NCBI GenBank assembly: GCA_021204885.1
Contig: JAJPYP010000180.1
Span: forward strand, 1 to 7,771
Direction: 5' to 3'
DNA from: Prevotellaceae bacterium
GTDB taxonomy: Bacteria > Bacteroidota > Bacteroidia > Bacteroidales > Bacteroidaceae
DNA: 7,771 nt
In this document: one piece after another, positions 1-6,705 of the stretch
Layout: each line of letters starts with the position of its first letter
Numbering within the stretch: the first letter of the stretch is position 1
Translations under genes and position numbers: made by a program
Notes under the pieces: generated by a model
Told to the model about the DNA's origin: nothing
Seen by the model: the letters and a program-made list of their open reading frames with translations, nothing else
The model's database searches: none

Positions 1-151
1 CTTTGGAACCGTCGTTGACAAACAGCACGCAGGTGGTGCGCAAGGCTTGCGGCAACCATGCGGATAGGCGTTCTTCCAAGGCGGCGATGTTGTCTTCCTC
101 GTTGTAGACGGGGACGATGACGGTGAGTTCGTAATGGCTTGTCTTATTCAT
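1..151 (-). CDS. Family 2 glycosyltransferase, N-terminal fragment (polyprenyl-phosphate sugar synthase-like)
   Basis: Only the first 50 codons lie in the window; the gene continues past base 1. The translation starts MNKTSHYELT and has the GT-A nucleotide-sugar fold opening: a hydrophobic strand VIVPVYNEEDN (residues 11-21) and the second-strand motif FVNDGSK (44-50), where the Asp would contact the nucleotide sugar. The PVYNEE...NDGS pattern is typical of the DPM1/ArnC/GtrB-like branch of GT2, which moves a sugar from a nucleotide donor to undecaprenyl or dolichyl phosphate on the cytoplasmic face. That branch assignment is inference, because the acceptor and membrane regions are not visible. 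The start ATG (151-149) overlaps the end of the upstream GT-C gene by 8 bases (ATGAATAA), so translation is probably coupled. A soluble GT2 acting on another acceptor cannot be excluded. Confidence 0.85.
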   Translation of the reverse strand, partial: MNKTSHYELTVIVPVYNEEDNIAALEERLSAWLPQALRTTCVLFVNDGSK

Positions 152-1829
152 TGGCTATATCGTTATCTGTTTCTTTCTCTTGTAAAAGCGTGGCATAATA
201 GATGAACTCGTCGCTGTAGCGGCGGTTGGTCTTGGGGCGGCGGTTGTCGTCGTAGCGGTCGATGAACTCGGTCTCCACGCCTTGCAAGGCGCTTTCGGGC
301 AGCGTCTCTTCTACAGGCCGGTGTGTGAGCAGCAGGCACGGCAGCTTGCCCATGATGGAGTCGACGGCGACGGGGCGTATGGTGCGGTGGGCGGCATAGA
401 CCAACTCGATGCGCAAGGGCACGGTGTCGACGTAGTAGAACGGCACGCCTTCCAACGCCTTGAGGGTGCGCGTGCCGGCGATACTCTTCATGTCAGGGTT
501 GTTGATGACATTGCCTAATGTGGGCATGAGCAGGCACTCGGCCACAAGGAAGAGCACCGTGATGCCGCCAAGCAGGCCAAGGGGCCGCAGGCGGACGGCA
601 GCGCATACAAGGTACAAGAGCAACGCCACGGCAAAGAGCAGGATGAGTATCCATGCCACGGTGGAAAGGTAGCCGGGACGCAGCAGGAAGAGCCAAGCCG
701 CCACCGGCAGCAGGGCTACGGCCAACGCCACAAGGAGGGTGTTCACACGGAAGCACCACTTGTCGGCGGTGAAGAGGGAAGCGGCGACACGCTTCTTGAA
801 AGCCTCCTGCCACCAAGTGAGCAGGCAGCCCATGAGGTAGGAAGCGGGTATGAGCAGCGGCAACAGGTATCGGCTCTTCTTCTCGGGCAACAGCGAGAGC
901 AGCACGAGCGAGGCAAGCATCCAGCAGAGGGAGAAGAGCCACTGCGGTGAGTGCCGCCTTGCCTTGTCGGCCAAAGGCAGGAAGATGGCGGTGAGCAGGA
1001 GCAGACACCACACGCCGGCCTCCAAGAAGAACTTCCAGTAATACCACCAAGCCCTGACGTTGTGGTTTATCCATGAGCCGGATTCCTTCTCTACCACGGC
1101 GGTCAAGGCATCGGCTTGCACGAGGTGCACGTAGGCATACCACCACCCTCCAAGCACCAAGGCCAGCACCACCATGACGGTCAAGGCAAGCCCTTTGCCT
1201 TTAAGTGAGGCGCGGTAGAAGCGGCAGAAGGAGAGCAGGAAAGGCAGGAAGAGCGCGTAGGGCGACACGGGGCCTTTACTGAGCAGCGACAAGCCCGTGT
1301 AAAGCCCGGCTATGAGGAAGTGTCGCCATGCGGGAGGGGGCGACAACAGGGCGCGTGCCATGTGGTAGATGCCGCCCATCATGAAGGCGTGGCAATAGAT
1401 GTCCCAAGAAGCGGTGCGTCCCATCAAGATGACGTTGTAGCAGGTGCATAGCAGCAACGTGGGTATGAGCGGGTCTACTTGCAGCACGCGGCGGGCGAAG
1501 CGCCAGAAGTAGAACACCAACAGCAAGGCGGCCAAGCCTGCCATGCCTCGTTGCAAGGGGATGGAATCGGGCGACAGCATCTCGGCCACCGCCGTGAGCC
1601 ACGTGGGCAGCGGCGGCTTTTCCAAGCGAAGCTCGCCGTTGAGCGTAGGTATCAACCAGTGTCCGTCATAGACCATCTCGCGGGCAGAGATGATGTTGCG
1701 CGACTCCATGATGTCGGGCTTTATCACCTCGTTGTTCACGAAGAAGGTGATGAGGCATACCACGCACGCCACAAGGGCGGCACGCTTCCCGGAAAGGTTG
1801 TATTTGAATGCTTTCATCGCTCTATTCAT
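144..1829 (-). CDS. ArnT/PMT-like GT-C membrane glycosyltransferase, paralog A (561 aa)
   Basis: Polytopic inner-membrane protein with about 12 hydrophobic segments (roughly residues 16-32, 97-113, 120-137, 144-162, 168-200 as a pair, 212-232, 268-285, 297-314, 320-338, 363-383, 388-408, 416-434) and a soluble C-terminal part (about 440-561). This matches the layout of ArnT/PMT-family enzymes, which transfer a sugar from a polyprenyl-phosphate donor outside the cytoplasm. The first loop follows the ArnT signature spacing: MESRN (41-45), then M52, GHW (56-58), RLEKP (67-71) and W77. The canonical first Asp is replaced by Met41; Asp39 lies two residues upstream. Other family-like features are Asp143 in TASWD, SKGP (184-187) and KKSRYLLP (317-324). 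The start at 1829 overlaps the preceding gene by 8 bases; Met5 (1817-1815) is an alternative start. Donor sugar and acceptor are not deducible. ArnT itself (aminoarabinose to lipid A) is not claimed. Confidence 0.9.
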   Translation of the reverse strand: MNRAMKAFKYNLSGKRAALVACVVCLITFFVNNEVIKPDIMESRNIISAREMVYDGHWLIPTLNGELRLEKPPLPTWLTAVAEMLSPDSIPLQRGMAGLAALLLVFYFWRFARRVLQVDPLIPTLLLCTCYNVILMGRTASWDIYCHAFMMGGIYHMARALLSPPPAWRHFLIAGLYTGLSLLSKGPVSPYALFLPFLLSFCRFYRASLKGKGLALTVMVVLALVLGGWWYAYVHLVQADALTAVVEKESGSWINHNVRAWWYYWKFFLEAGVWCLLLLTAIFLPLADKARRHSPQWLFSLCWMLASLVLLSLLPEKKSRYLLPLLIPASYLMGCLLTWWQEAFKKRVAASLFTADKWCFRVNTLLVALAVALLPVAAWLFLLRPGYLSTVAWILILLFAVALLLYLVCAAVRLRPLGLLGGITVLFLVAECLLMPTLGNVINNPDMKSIAGTRTLKALEGVPFYYVDTVPLRIELVYAAHRTIRPVAVDSIMGKLPCLLLTHRPVEETLPESALQGVETEFIDRYDDNRRPKTNRRYSDEFIYYATLLQEKETDNDIANE

Positions 1830-3453
1830 TGTTCAAGTCAGTGGAAGCGGCGGCTTCCGGCGGGTTATCGGCAGGGCGCACCACCACGATGGCGAAGCGT
1901 CCCACCTCCGTTACATCGGTAGAGGAGAAACGGGGCAAGTCGCTCTTGCGCGTCAGCAAGAGGTAGGGCTCATCGCTTTGAGCCTCGGGTTCGGCCTCCT
2001 CTTGCATCACGGTAAAGGGGCGTTGCAGGTAGACTATCATGGGCTGCGGGCGTTTGATGTGCCACGTGCGTATATCGCTGATGCCATACTTCTCGGAGAG
2101 ATCCAACGCCTTGTGGCAAAGCGCTCCGTAACCCGTCTCGGCATTCAGGGCAGGCATGGCACAACCGCCCGCGAAAACGGCCAGCAGCAGGCCGATGCCC
2201 ATGACGCGCAGCGCATGCACTACGGGGATTTGACGCTTTCGCCCGTATAGCAGCCAGAGCGTGGCCACGCCTTCCAAGGTGAAGACGGCGGCGGCCACAT
2301 ACATCATGAAGTGGTTCAAGTAGGCCAACTCTTCCCACGAGACGACAAGGAAAAAGGCGGGCAACGCCAAGACGAAGATGGCGGCGGGCAGCGTCAGGGA
2401 GAGGCGTATCCACAGGTTGTCGTGGAAGCGCGGCAGCAACATCGCCGTGATGTAAATGAAGAACGGTATGGCGGGCAAGAGGTATATCTGCAACTTGGAG
2501 CTGATGATGGAGAGCAACACGAAAGTGACCACAACGATGCAAAGATAAAACCGCTGCAAGTCGCCGCACTTGAACTTGCCACACAAGGCGGCCACTATCA
2601 CCCCTACCACGAGCAGCGACCAAGGCAGGATGCTGTACCATATAGCGATGCCGTAGTAGTAGAAAAGCTCGCTGTGGTGGAAGGAGTGGACGGCACGCCC
2701 CACCGTCTGGTGAATGAGCAGGTCGTAGAGATAACGGGAGCCGCCGTCGGCATAGACACAGGAGAACCAAACTATACAACAGAGAAGAAGCACGCCCCAC
2801 GTGCGCCAGCCCCAATAACGGAAGAAATGCCGTATCTGCCCCGACAGGGCCAAGAACACCGCCGTGCAACAAAGCGGGATGAGCAGTCCTAACGGCCCTT
2901 TGGTAAAGACGGCAAGGAAGAGCCATACGGGGAAGAGCCAACGGTTGCGACTGAAGTGGCCCGTGCCTTGGAAAAGATGCCAGAACACACGCAGGGCAAG
3001 CAGTATGAAGAGCGACATGAGCATGTCCATGCGCAAGGTGACGGCAGATATAAGGAACAGCACGCAGGTCAAGAGCATCAACCGGGCCACGGAACGGGTA
3101 TCGTCCGTCATTTCCCTTGCCGACCATCGGTCCATTACGTGCACGATGCCGAAAGCGGGCAGCAAGGAGAAGAGCGACAAGAGCCATAAATGGTGGGCAC
3201 CCGTCAAGCGGCGGCACAACATCACCACCCACAAGTAGAGCGGCGGCTTGTCGGCATACGGCTCGCCGTGGTCGGTAAAGGCGAAGAAAGTGTGGTCGCG
3301 CAAGGCTTCATCGGCAATGGAGAGGTAGCGCAGCTCGTTGGCCGGCGTGTAGTCACGCAGGAAAAGCAGGGGGAGCAGCGCCACCAACACACCTATATAT
3401 AATAGGTATTCTCCGCCTTGTTTTTGCAAAGGGCAAGTAGTGTCGCTTCTCAT
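1822..3453 (-). CDS. ArnT/PMT-like GT-C membrane glycosyltransferase, paralog B (543 aa)
   Basis: A divergent paralog of the gene downstream of it, with the same architecture: a first membrane segment at about 16-32, a long extracytoplasmic first loop, around a dozen hydrophobic segments up to about 430, and a soluble tail of about 110 residues. The first loop keeps the ArnT-type spacing as NELRY (39-43), A50, HTF (54-56), YADKP (66-70) and W75, with Asn39 where the family has Asp. Asp143 (in LRMD) and TKGP (184-187) fall at the same residue numbers as Asp143 and SKGP in paralog A, so the N-terminal halves align almost without gaps. IYLLPAIP (323-330) corresponds to the conserved YLLP segment. 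It is presumed to take a lipid-linked sugar as donor; the substrate is unknown. The ATG at 3453 forms an ATGA overlap with a possible 16-codon ORF and lies 67 bases after ribD. The stop overlaps the next gene by 8 bases. Confidence 0.9.
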   Translation of the reverse strand: MRSDTTCPLQKQGGEYLLYIGVLVALLPLLFLRDYTPANELRYLSIADEALRDHTFFAFTDHGEPYADKPPLYLWVVMLCRRLTGAHHLWLLSLFSLLPAFGIVHVMDRWSAREMTDDTRSVARLMLLTCVLFLISAVTLRMDMLMSLFILLALRVFWHLFQGTGHFSRNRWLFPVWLFLAVFTKGPLGLLIPLCCTAVFLALSGQIRHFFRYWGWRTWGVLLLCCIVWFSCVYADGGSRYLYDLLIHQTVGRAVHSFHHSELFYYYGIAIWYSILPWSLLVVGVIVAALCGKFKCGDLQRFYLCIVVVTFVLLSIISSKLQIYLLPAIPFFIYITAMLLPRFHDNLWIRLSLTLPAAIFVLALPAFFLVVSWEELAYLNHFMMYVAAAVFTLEGVATLWLLYGRKRQIPVVHALRVMGIGLLLAVFAGGCAMPALNAETGYGALCHKALDLSEKYGISDIRTWHIKRPQPMIVYLQRPFTVMQEEAEPEAQSDEPYLLLTRKSDLPRFSSTDVTEVGRFAIVVVRPADNPPEAAASTDLNNE

Positions 3454-3500
3454 AGGGCAAGCGTATTGTCGGTGTCGTATAGGGGATTGTTCATTCTCAT
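3450..3500 (-). other. Possible 16-codon leader ORF linking ribD to the GT-C gene
   Basis: Reads MRMNNPLYDTDNTLAL and stops at TGA 3452-3450, which overlaps the ATG of the GT-C gene as ATGA. Its own ATG (3500-3498) overlaps the TGA of another tiny ORF (3520-3497). It lies in a different frame from both flanking genes. It may be a translational relay that keeps ribosomes moving from ribD into the glycosyltransferase, a regulatory leader peptide, the frameshifted original N-terminus of the GT-C protein, or chance. The sequence alone does not decide. Confidence 0.3.
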
Positions 3501-3520
3501 AAGCTTTGTTTTGTTTCCAT
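3497..3520 (-). other. Possible 7-codon ORF directly after the ribD stop
   Basis: METKQSL followed by TGA. Its ATG (3520-3518) abuts the ribD stop TGA (3523-3521) with no intervening base, and its own stop forms an ATGA overlap with the next tiny ORF. It is too short to be a functional protein on its own. Its interest is positional, as a possible reinitiation stepping stone. Confidence 0.2.
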
Positions 3521-4579
3521 TCAAATGCCTTGCAAGGTTCCGGAGGCTTGGTAATGGCGGATATAGTGTCCGAAGCATCGCTCCATGCGGCAGGGAACGT
3601 GCGGGTCTACCGAAGGCGCCGCCACACCGCCGTGCAATGACAACGGGCTCTCCTCCACATAGATCTCATCCCACAAGCCCGCATCGAGGAACGATTGCAG
3701 CGTGCGGCGGCCGCCCTCCACCAAGAGCGATTGGAGTCCACGTGCGTGCAGTTCCTTCAAGAGCTGCGGCAGCACGTCGCCGCCTAAATCGATAGGGATG
3801 CAAGTAACGCCCGGCATGCCGGCGTAGGCACCTTGGACAGCGGTAAAGACGAGTGTGGGTCGTGTTCCGTCAAAGAGATTCAGGGTGCAGGGAAGCTTTC
3901 CCATGCGGTCCAACACGACCCGCACCGGGCTTGGAGCGCACCAAAGGCGTGTATCCAAGCGGGGGTTGTCGAGCCATGCCGTGCGCGTGCCCACCAAGAT
4001 GGCGGCGTGCTCGCCGCGCCTTTTATGTACCGCCATCGCGGTCAACTCCGTGGAGAGCCTGACGGGCGTTCCCCCTTCGCGAAGGGTGTCTATATAACCG
4101 TCGGCCGACTGCGCCCACTTCAACGTGATGTAAGGACGGCCCAGCGTATGGAAGGTGATGAAGCGGCGCACCAACTCTTGGCACTCCTGCTCCAACACAC
4201 CCACGGTCACTTCCCTACCCGCTTCACGCAGCTTGCTGATGCCCCGCCCCGCCACTTGGGCAAAGGGGTCTTGGCAGCCCACGACGATGCGCGGAATTCC
4301 CTTCTCTATGATGAGGTCGGCACAAGGAGGGGTCTTGCCGTAATGGGAACAGGGTTCCAAGGTGACGTATAACGTGGCGCGTCGCAACAATGAAGCGTCT
4401 TTCACCGAGCGTATGGCATTCACTTCGGCGTGCGCCTGTCCGCACCGCACATGGTAGCCCTCGCCTATAATGCGCCCGTCGCATACCAAAAGAGCGCCCA
4501 CCATCGGATTGGGAGCCGTGCCGCACACGCCGTTCTTGGCAAGCTGTATGCAGCGTCGCATGTATTTTTCCTCTTCCAT
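3521..4579 (-). CDS. ribD: Bifunctional riboflavin biosynthesis deaminase/reductase RibD
   Basis: Catalyses two successive cytoplasmic steps of riboflavin synthesis: deamination of diaminohydroxyphosphoribosylaminopyrimidine, then NADPH-dependent reduction of the ribosyl side chain. At 352 residues it has normal family length and carries both domains. The N-terminal zinc deaminase domain has NPMVGA (24-29), HAEVNAI (50-56, zinc ligand His50 and catalytic Glu52) and the PCSHYGKTPPC block (76-86, zinc ligands Cys77 and Cys86). The C-terminal reductase domain begins near PYITLKWAQSADG (149-161) and includes VHKRR (184-188), LVGTRTAWLDNPRL (195-208) and the VEGG turn (287-290). No key residue is missing. 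It is the first gene of the minus-strand run, divergent from prmC. No other riboflavin gene is visible here, and the glycosyltransferases behind it have no obvious metabolic link. No FMN riboswitch is seen in the 58-base upstream gap. Confidence 0.97.
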   Translation of the reverse strand: MEEEKYMRRCIQLAKNGVCGTAPNPMVGALLVCDGRIIGEGYHVRCGQAHAEVNAIRSVKDASLLRRATLYVTLEPCSHYGKTPPCADLIIEKGIPRIVVGCQDPFAQVAGRGISKLREAGREVTVGVLEQECQELVRRFITFHTLGRPYITLKWAQSADGYIDTLREGGTPVRLSTELTAMAVHKRRGEHAAILVGTRTAWLDNPRLDTRLWCAPSPVRVVLDRMGKLPCTLNLFDGTRPTLVFTAVQGAYAGMPGVTCIPIDLGGDVLPQLLKELHARGLQSLLVEGGRRTLQSFLDAGLWDEIYVEESPLSLHGGVAAPSVDPHVPCRMERCFGHYIRHYQASGTLQGI

Positions 4580-4594
4580 TCGCCTTTATCTTTG

Positions 4595-4627
4595 GGATTC
4601 TTCCTATTTTTGCAACGCGAAGAATCC
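4595..4627. repeat. Perfect 9-bp inverted repeat in the ribD/prmC divergent region
   Basis: GGATTCTTC (4595-4603) and GAAGAATCC (4619-4627) are exact reverse complements separated by 15 bases. The spacer contains the whole predicted -7 box TATTTTTG (4605-4612). It could be a dimeric repressor operator for prmC and/or ribD, or a hairpin in the ribD 5' leader. The repeat is directly visible; the role is inference. Confidence 0.55.
4605..4612 (+). promoter_or_regulatory. Putative Bacteroidetes -7 element for prmC-recX
   Basis: TATTTTTG matches the Bacteroidetes sigma-ABfr -7 consensus TAnnTTTG, 25 bases before the prmC ATG. The same octamer occurs upstream of pyrE. The -33 part is poor: TTTG at 4591-4594 is too close (10-base spacer) and TTTA at 4585-4588 is imperfect (16-base spacer). 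The expected start of transcription is around 4617-4620. Confidence 0.5.
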
Positions 4628-4637
4628 TTGATGCTTT

Positions 4638-5483
4638 ATGAGAACCATCGTTCCCTACATACGCCGCACCTTGCAGGAACATTATCCCACGAGAGAGGCC
4701 GCCAACCTCTCCCGCATTATCTGCTGTGAAATGTTAGGCGTTCGCACGGTGGACTATTATTCGGGCAAAGATATAACTTTATCTCCGAATGACATGCATA
4801 AATTAACGGAGATTCTCATGCGCCTCTGTCATTTTGAGCCGATACAGTACATTCAGGGTACGGCACGCTTCATGGGGCACACGTTCCATGTAACGCCGGC
4901 GGTGTTGATACCCCGTCCCGAGACGGAGGAGCTGACGGAGATAGTGGTGCAAGAGACGGCACCGGGCGCACGCATCTTGGATATGGGTACGGGCAGCGGC
5001 TGCATGGCCGTGAGCCTGTCGATAGCGATACCCGATGCGCAAGTCGAGGCTTGGGACCTATCGGAAGCGGCATTGGCCGTGGCACGGGAGAACAACGCGG
5101 CGTTGGGCGGCAAGGTCTGCTTCAAGAAGCGGGATATGTTGGAAGGGATGACCGGTCAAGTGGACGAGACCGCACGCTTCGACGTCATCGTCAGCAACCC
5201 GCCCTACGTAAGGGAGATGGAGAAAAGGGAGATGGACCGCCAAGTATTGGATTGGGAGCCTTCCTTGGCGCTCTTCGTGCCCGATGAAGACCCGCTTCTC
5301 TTCTACCGAGCCATCGCGGCTTGGGGACGCAAGCTGCTGCTTGCGGGCGGCAAGGTCTATGTAGAGATCAACCGCGCGTTCGGCAGCGAGGTCACCGCTT
5401 TGTTCCAAGCGAGCGGCTATGCCGATGCCCGTCTATGGAAAGATATATCAGGCAACGACCGGTTTGTAACAGCGACAAGATGA
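4638..5483 (+). CDS. prmC: Peptide chain release factor N5-glutamine methyltransferase
   Basis: Methylates the glutamine of the GGQ motif in release factors RF1 and RF2, using S-adenosylmethionine, which improves translation termination. The 281-residue length is typical. The N-terminal helical domain (about 1-85) binds the release factor. The Rossmann-fold methyltransferase follows, with IPRPETEEL (91-99), the SAM-binding loop LDMGTGSG (114-121), the acidic end of the second strand at AWDLSEAA (138-145) and the family-defining catalytic motif NPPY (187-190) in VSNPPYV. The start at 4638 is the first good ATG after the putative -7 box and gives the usual N-terminus. The stop overlaps the recX start (ATGA, 5480-5483), which indicates a coupled operon. 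It is distinguished from general adenine methyltransferases by the PRPET and NPPYV pair and by length. Confidence 0.96.
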   Translation: MRTIVPYIRRTLQEHYPTREAANLSRIICCEMLGVRTVDYYSGKDITLSPNDMHKLTEILMRLCHFEPIQYIQGTARFMGHTFHVTPAVLIPRPETEELTEIVVQETAPGARILDMGTGSGCMAVSLSIAIPDAQVEAWDLSEAALAVARENNAALGGKVCFKKRDMLEGMTGQVDETARFDVIVSNPPYVREMEKREMDRQVLDWEPSLALFVPDEDPLLFYRAIAAWGRKLLLAGGKVYVEINRAFGSEVTALFQASGYADARLWKDISGNDRFVTATR

Positions 5484-5986
5484 AAGAGATGAATGCGGAG
5501 GAAGCGCTGGGCCGCATGGCGGCTTTCTGCTCGGCGGCAGAGCATTGCCGGGCCGACGCAAGGGAGAAGCTGCGCCGTTGGGGCGTGGCCGAAGAAGACG
5601 TGGAGCCTGTCATCACGCGGTTGGAAAAGGAGAAGTTCATCGACGAGGCACGCTATTGCCGGGCCTTCATCAACGACAAGCTGCGCTTTGCCGGATGGGG
5701 CAAGGTGAAGATGGCACAGGCGCTGCGCCAGAAAGGGATAACGCCCGATACCTATCGCCCTTTGCTCGATGAGATAGACCCGGATGCTTATCGTGACACC
5801 TTGCGCAAGCTCTTGGCGGCCAAACGCGGCACCGTCCGTGCGGCAAGCGCGTATGAATTGAACGGCAAGCTCATGCGCTTCGCCCTAAGTCGCGGATATG
5901 CCATGGAGGACATCCGCGCCTGCCTGCCACAAGCCGACGAATTTCCCTGTTACGGTGAAAGCGATGAATATGACCGATTTGAATAA
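5480..5986 (+). CDS. recX: Regulatory protein RecX
   Basis: Small basic helical protein that binds RecA filaments and modulates recombination and SOS activity. I take the ATG at 5480, which overlaps the prmC stop as ATGA and gives 168 residues; a longer open frame extends upstream into prmC but is just an extension, and Met4 (5489) is an alternative. RecX features are the first helical repeat (about 6-50, with CRADAREKLRRWGV at 23-36), the central signature FIDEARYCRAF (53-63) continuing through K67 and GWGKVKM (72-78) to LRQKGI (82-87), and a third repeat with KLMRFALSRGYAMEDI (130-145). The acidic C-terminus is unremarkable. recA is not adjacent, so the gene travels here with prmC rather than with its partner. 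Confidence 0.93.
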   Translation: MKEMNAEEALGRMAAFCSAAEHCRADAREKLRRWGVAEEDVEPVITRLEKEKFIDEARYCRAFINDKLRFAGWGKVKMAQALRQKGITPDTYRPLLDEIDPDAYRDTLRKLLAAKRGTVRAASAYELNGKLMRFALSRGYAMEDIRACLPQADEFPCYGESDEYDRFE

Positions 5987-6003
5987 AAAACTTCGCATTC
6001 CTT

Positions 6004-6033
6004 TTTGATTCTCGGCGGATTCACGTATTTTTG
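6004..6033 (+). promoter_or_regulatory. Bacteroidetes-type promoter of pyrE
   Basis: TTTG (6004-6007) and TATTTTTG (6026-6033) match the -33 and -7 elements of the Bacteroidetes primary sigma factor with an 18-base spacer, close to the usual spacing. Transcription should begin near 6038-6041, giving a leader of roughly 26-29 bases before the pyrE ATG. This suggests pyrE is transcribed at least partly independently of prmC-recX. Confidence 0.7.
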
Positions 6034-6036
6034 TGC

Positions 6037-6049
6037 CATACTTAGTATG
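6037..6049. repeat. 13-base palindrome at the predicted pyrE transcription start
   Basis: CATACTTAGTATG has 6-base arms (CATACT/AGTATG) around a single central T. It sits immediately downstream of the -7 box, overlapping the expected start site, which is a classic place for a repressor operator. It may also be chance in an AT-rich leader. Confidence 0.4.
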
Positions 6050-6066
6050 TATAAATCAATATAGTC

Positions 6067-6705
6067 ATGAAGAATTTAGAAAGATTGTTTGCAGAGAAGT
6101 TGTTGAAGATTAAAGCCATCAAATTACAGCCGGCCAACCCGTTCACATGGGCGTCGGGCTGGAAATCGCCCTTTTATTGCGACAACCGCAAGACCCTTTC
6201 TTACCCATCGCTGCGCAGTTTCGTGAAGGTGGAGACCACACGCCTCATCCTTGAACGTTACAGCCAAGTGGATGCCATCGCCGGCGTGGCCACGGGTGCC
6301 ATTCCGCAAGGAGCCTTGGTGGCCGACGCGCTCAACCTGCCCTTTGTCTACGTGCGTTCCACGCCCAAAGACCACGGGTTGGAGAACCTCATTGAGGGCG
6401 AGCTTCGTCCGGGCATGAAGGTGGTGGTGGTGGAAGACCTCATCTCTACCGGCGGCAGCAGCCTGAAAGCGGTGGAAGCCATTCGCCGCGACGGATGCGA
6501 GGTCATCGGCATGGTGGCCGCCTATACCTACGGTTTTCCCATTGCCGAGAAAGCCTTCAAAGATGCCAAAGTACCGTTGGTGACGCTCACCAACTACGAG
6601 GCCGTGCTCGAAGCGGCGTTGCGCACGGGCTACATCCAAGAGAGCGAAGTGGAGACGTTGAACCAGTGGCGTAAAGATCCCGCCCATTGGGATGCCGGCA
6701 AATGA
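6067..6705 (+). CDS. pyrE: Orotate phosphoribosyltransferase
   Basis: Converts orotate and PRPP to orotidine 5'-monophosphate in de novo pyrimidine synthesis, in the cytoplasm. The protein has 212 residues, normal for a bacterial PyrE. The N-terminal part contains the orotate-binding hood region with ASGWKSPFYCDNR (29-41). IAGVATGAIPQGALVA (71-86) is the typical core loop. The flexible catalytic loop RSTPKDHG (97-104) supplies Lys101 and His103 that contact PRPP. The PRPP-binding signature VVVVEDLISTGGSS (119-132) contains the adjacent acidic pair Glu123-Asp124. All expected active-site residues are present. It begins with ATG at 6067 behind a good promoter and ends 96 bases before the next gene, with a terminator-like hairpin in between. 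Confidence 0.97.
   Translation: MKNLERLFAEKLLKIKAIKLQPANPFTWASGWKSPFYCDNRKTLSYPSLRSFVKVETTRLILERYSQVDAIAGVATGAIPQGALVADALNLPFVYVRSTPKDHGLENLIEGELRPGMKVVVVEDLISTGGSSLKAVEAIRRDGCEVIGMVAAYTYGFPIAEKAFKDAKVPLVTLTNYEAVLEAALRTGYIQESEVETLNQWRKDPAHWDAGK

Noticed and set aside
278..291. 14-base palindrome CGCCTTGCAAGGCG inside the first GT-C gene, with its central CCTTGCAAGG also at 3528-3537 in ribD
   Set aside because: Both copies are inside coding sequence and encode Leu-Gln-Gly in common codons. Two copies in unrelated genes are more simply chance plus codon preference.
493..1146. A 217-codon open frame overlapping the first GT-C gene in another frame
   Set aside because: Arg/His/Ala/Pro-rich shadow of the real gene, with no recognisable motif.
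1970..3232. A 420-codon open frame on the minus strand within the second GT-C gene
   Set aside because: It lies in another frame of a clear membrane-protein gene. Its translation is rich in Arg, His, Ala and Pro without any domain pattern, as expected for a shadow frame in GC-rich coding DNA.
4580..4637. FMN riboswitch upstream of ribD
   Set aside because: The gap is only 58 bases and lacks the conserved RFN-element segments. The inverted repeat there does not fit that fold.
4224..4682. A 152-codon minus-strand frame overlapping ribD and the start of prmC
   Set aside because: It overlaps two well-supported genes in other frames and has no domain features.
5984..6007. A-tract/T-tract after recX as a terminator
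   Set aside because: AAAAAA and CTTTTTG could pair only weakly with no GC stem, and the T-run is better explained as part of the pyrE -33 element.
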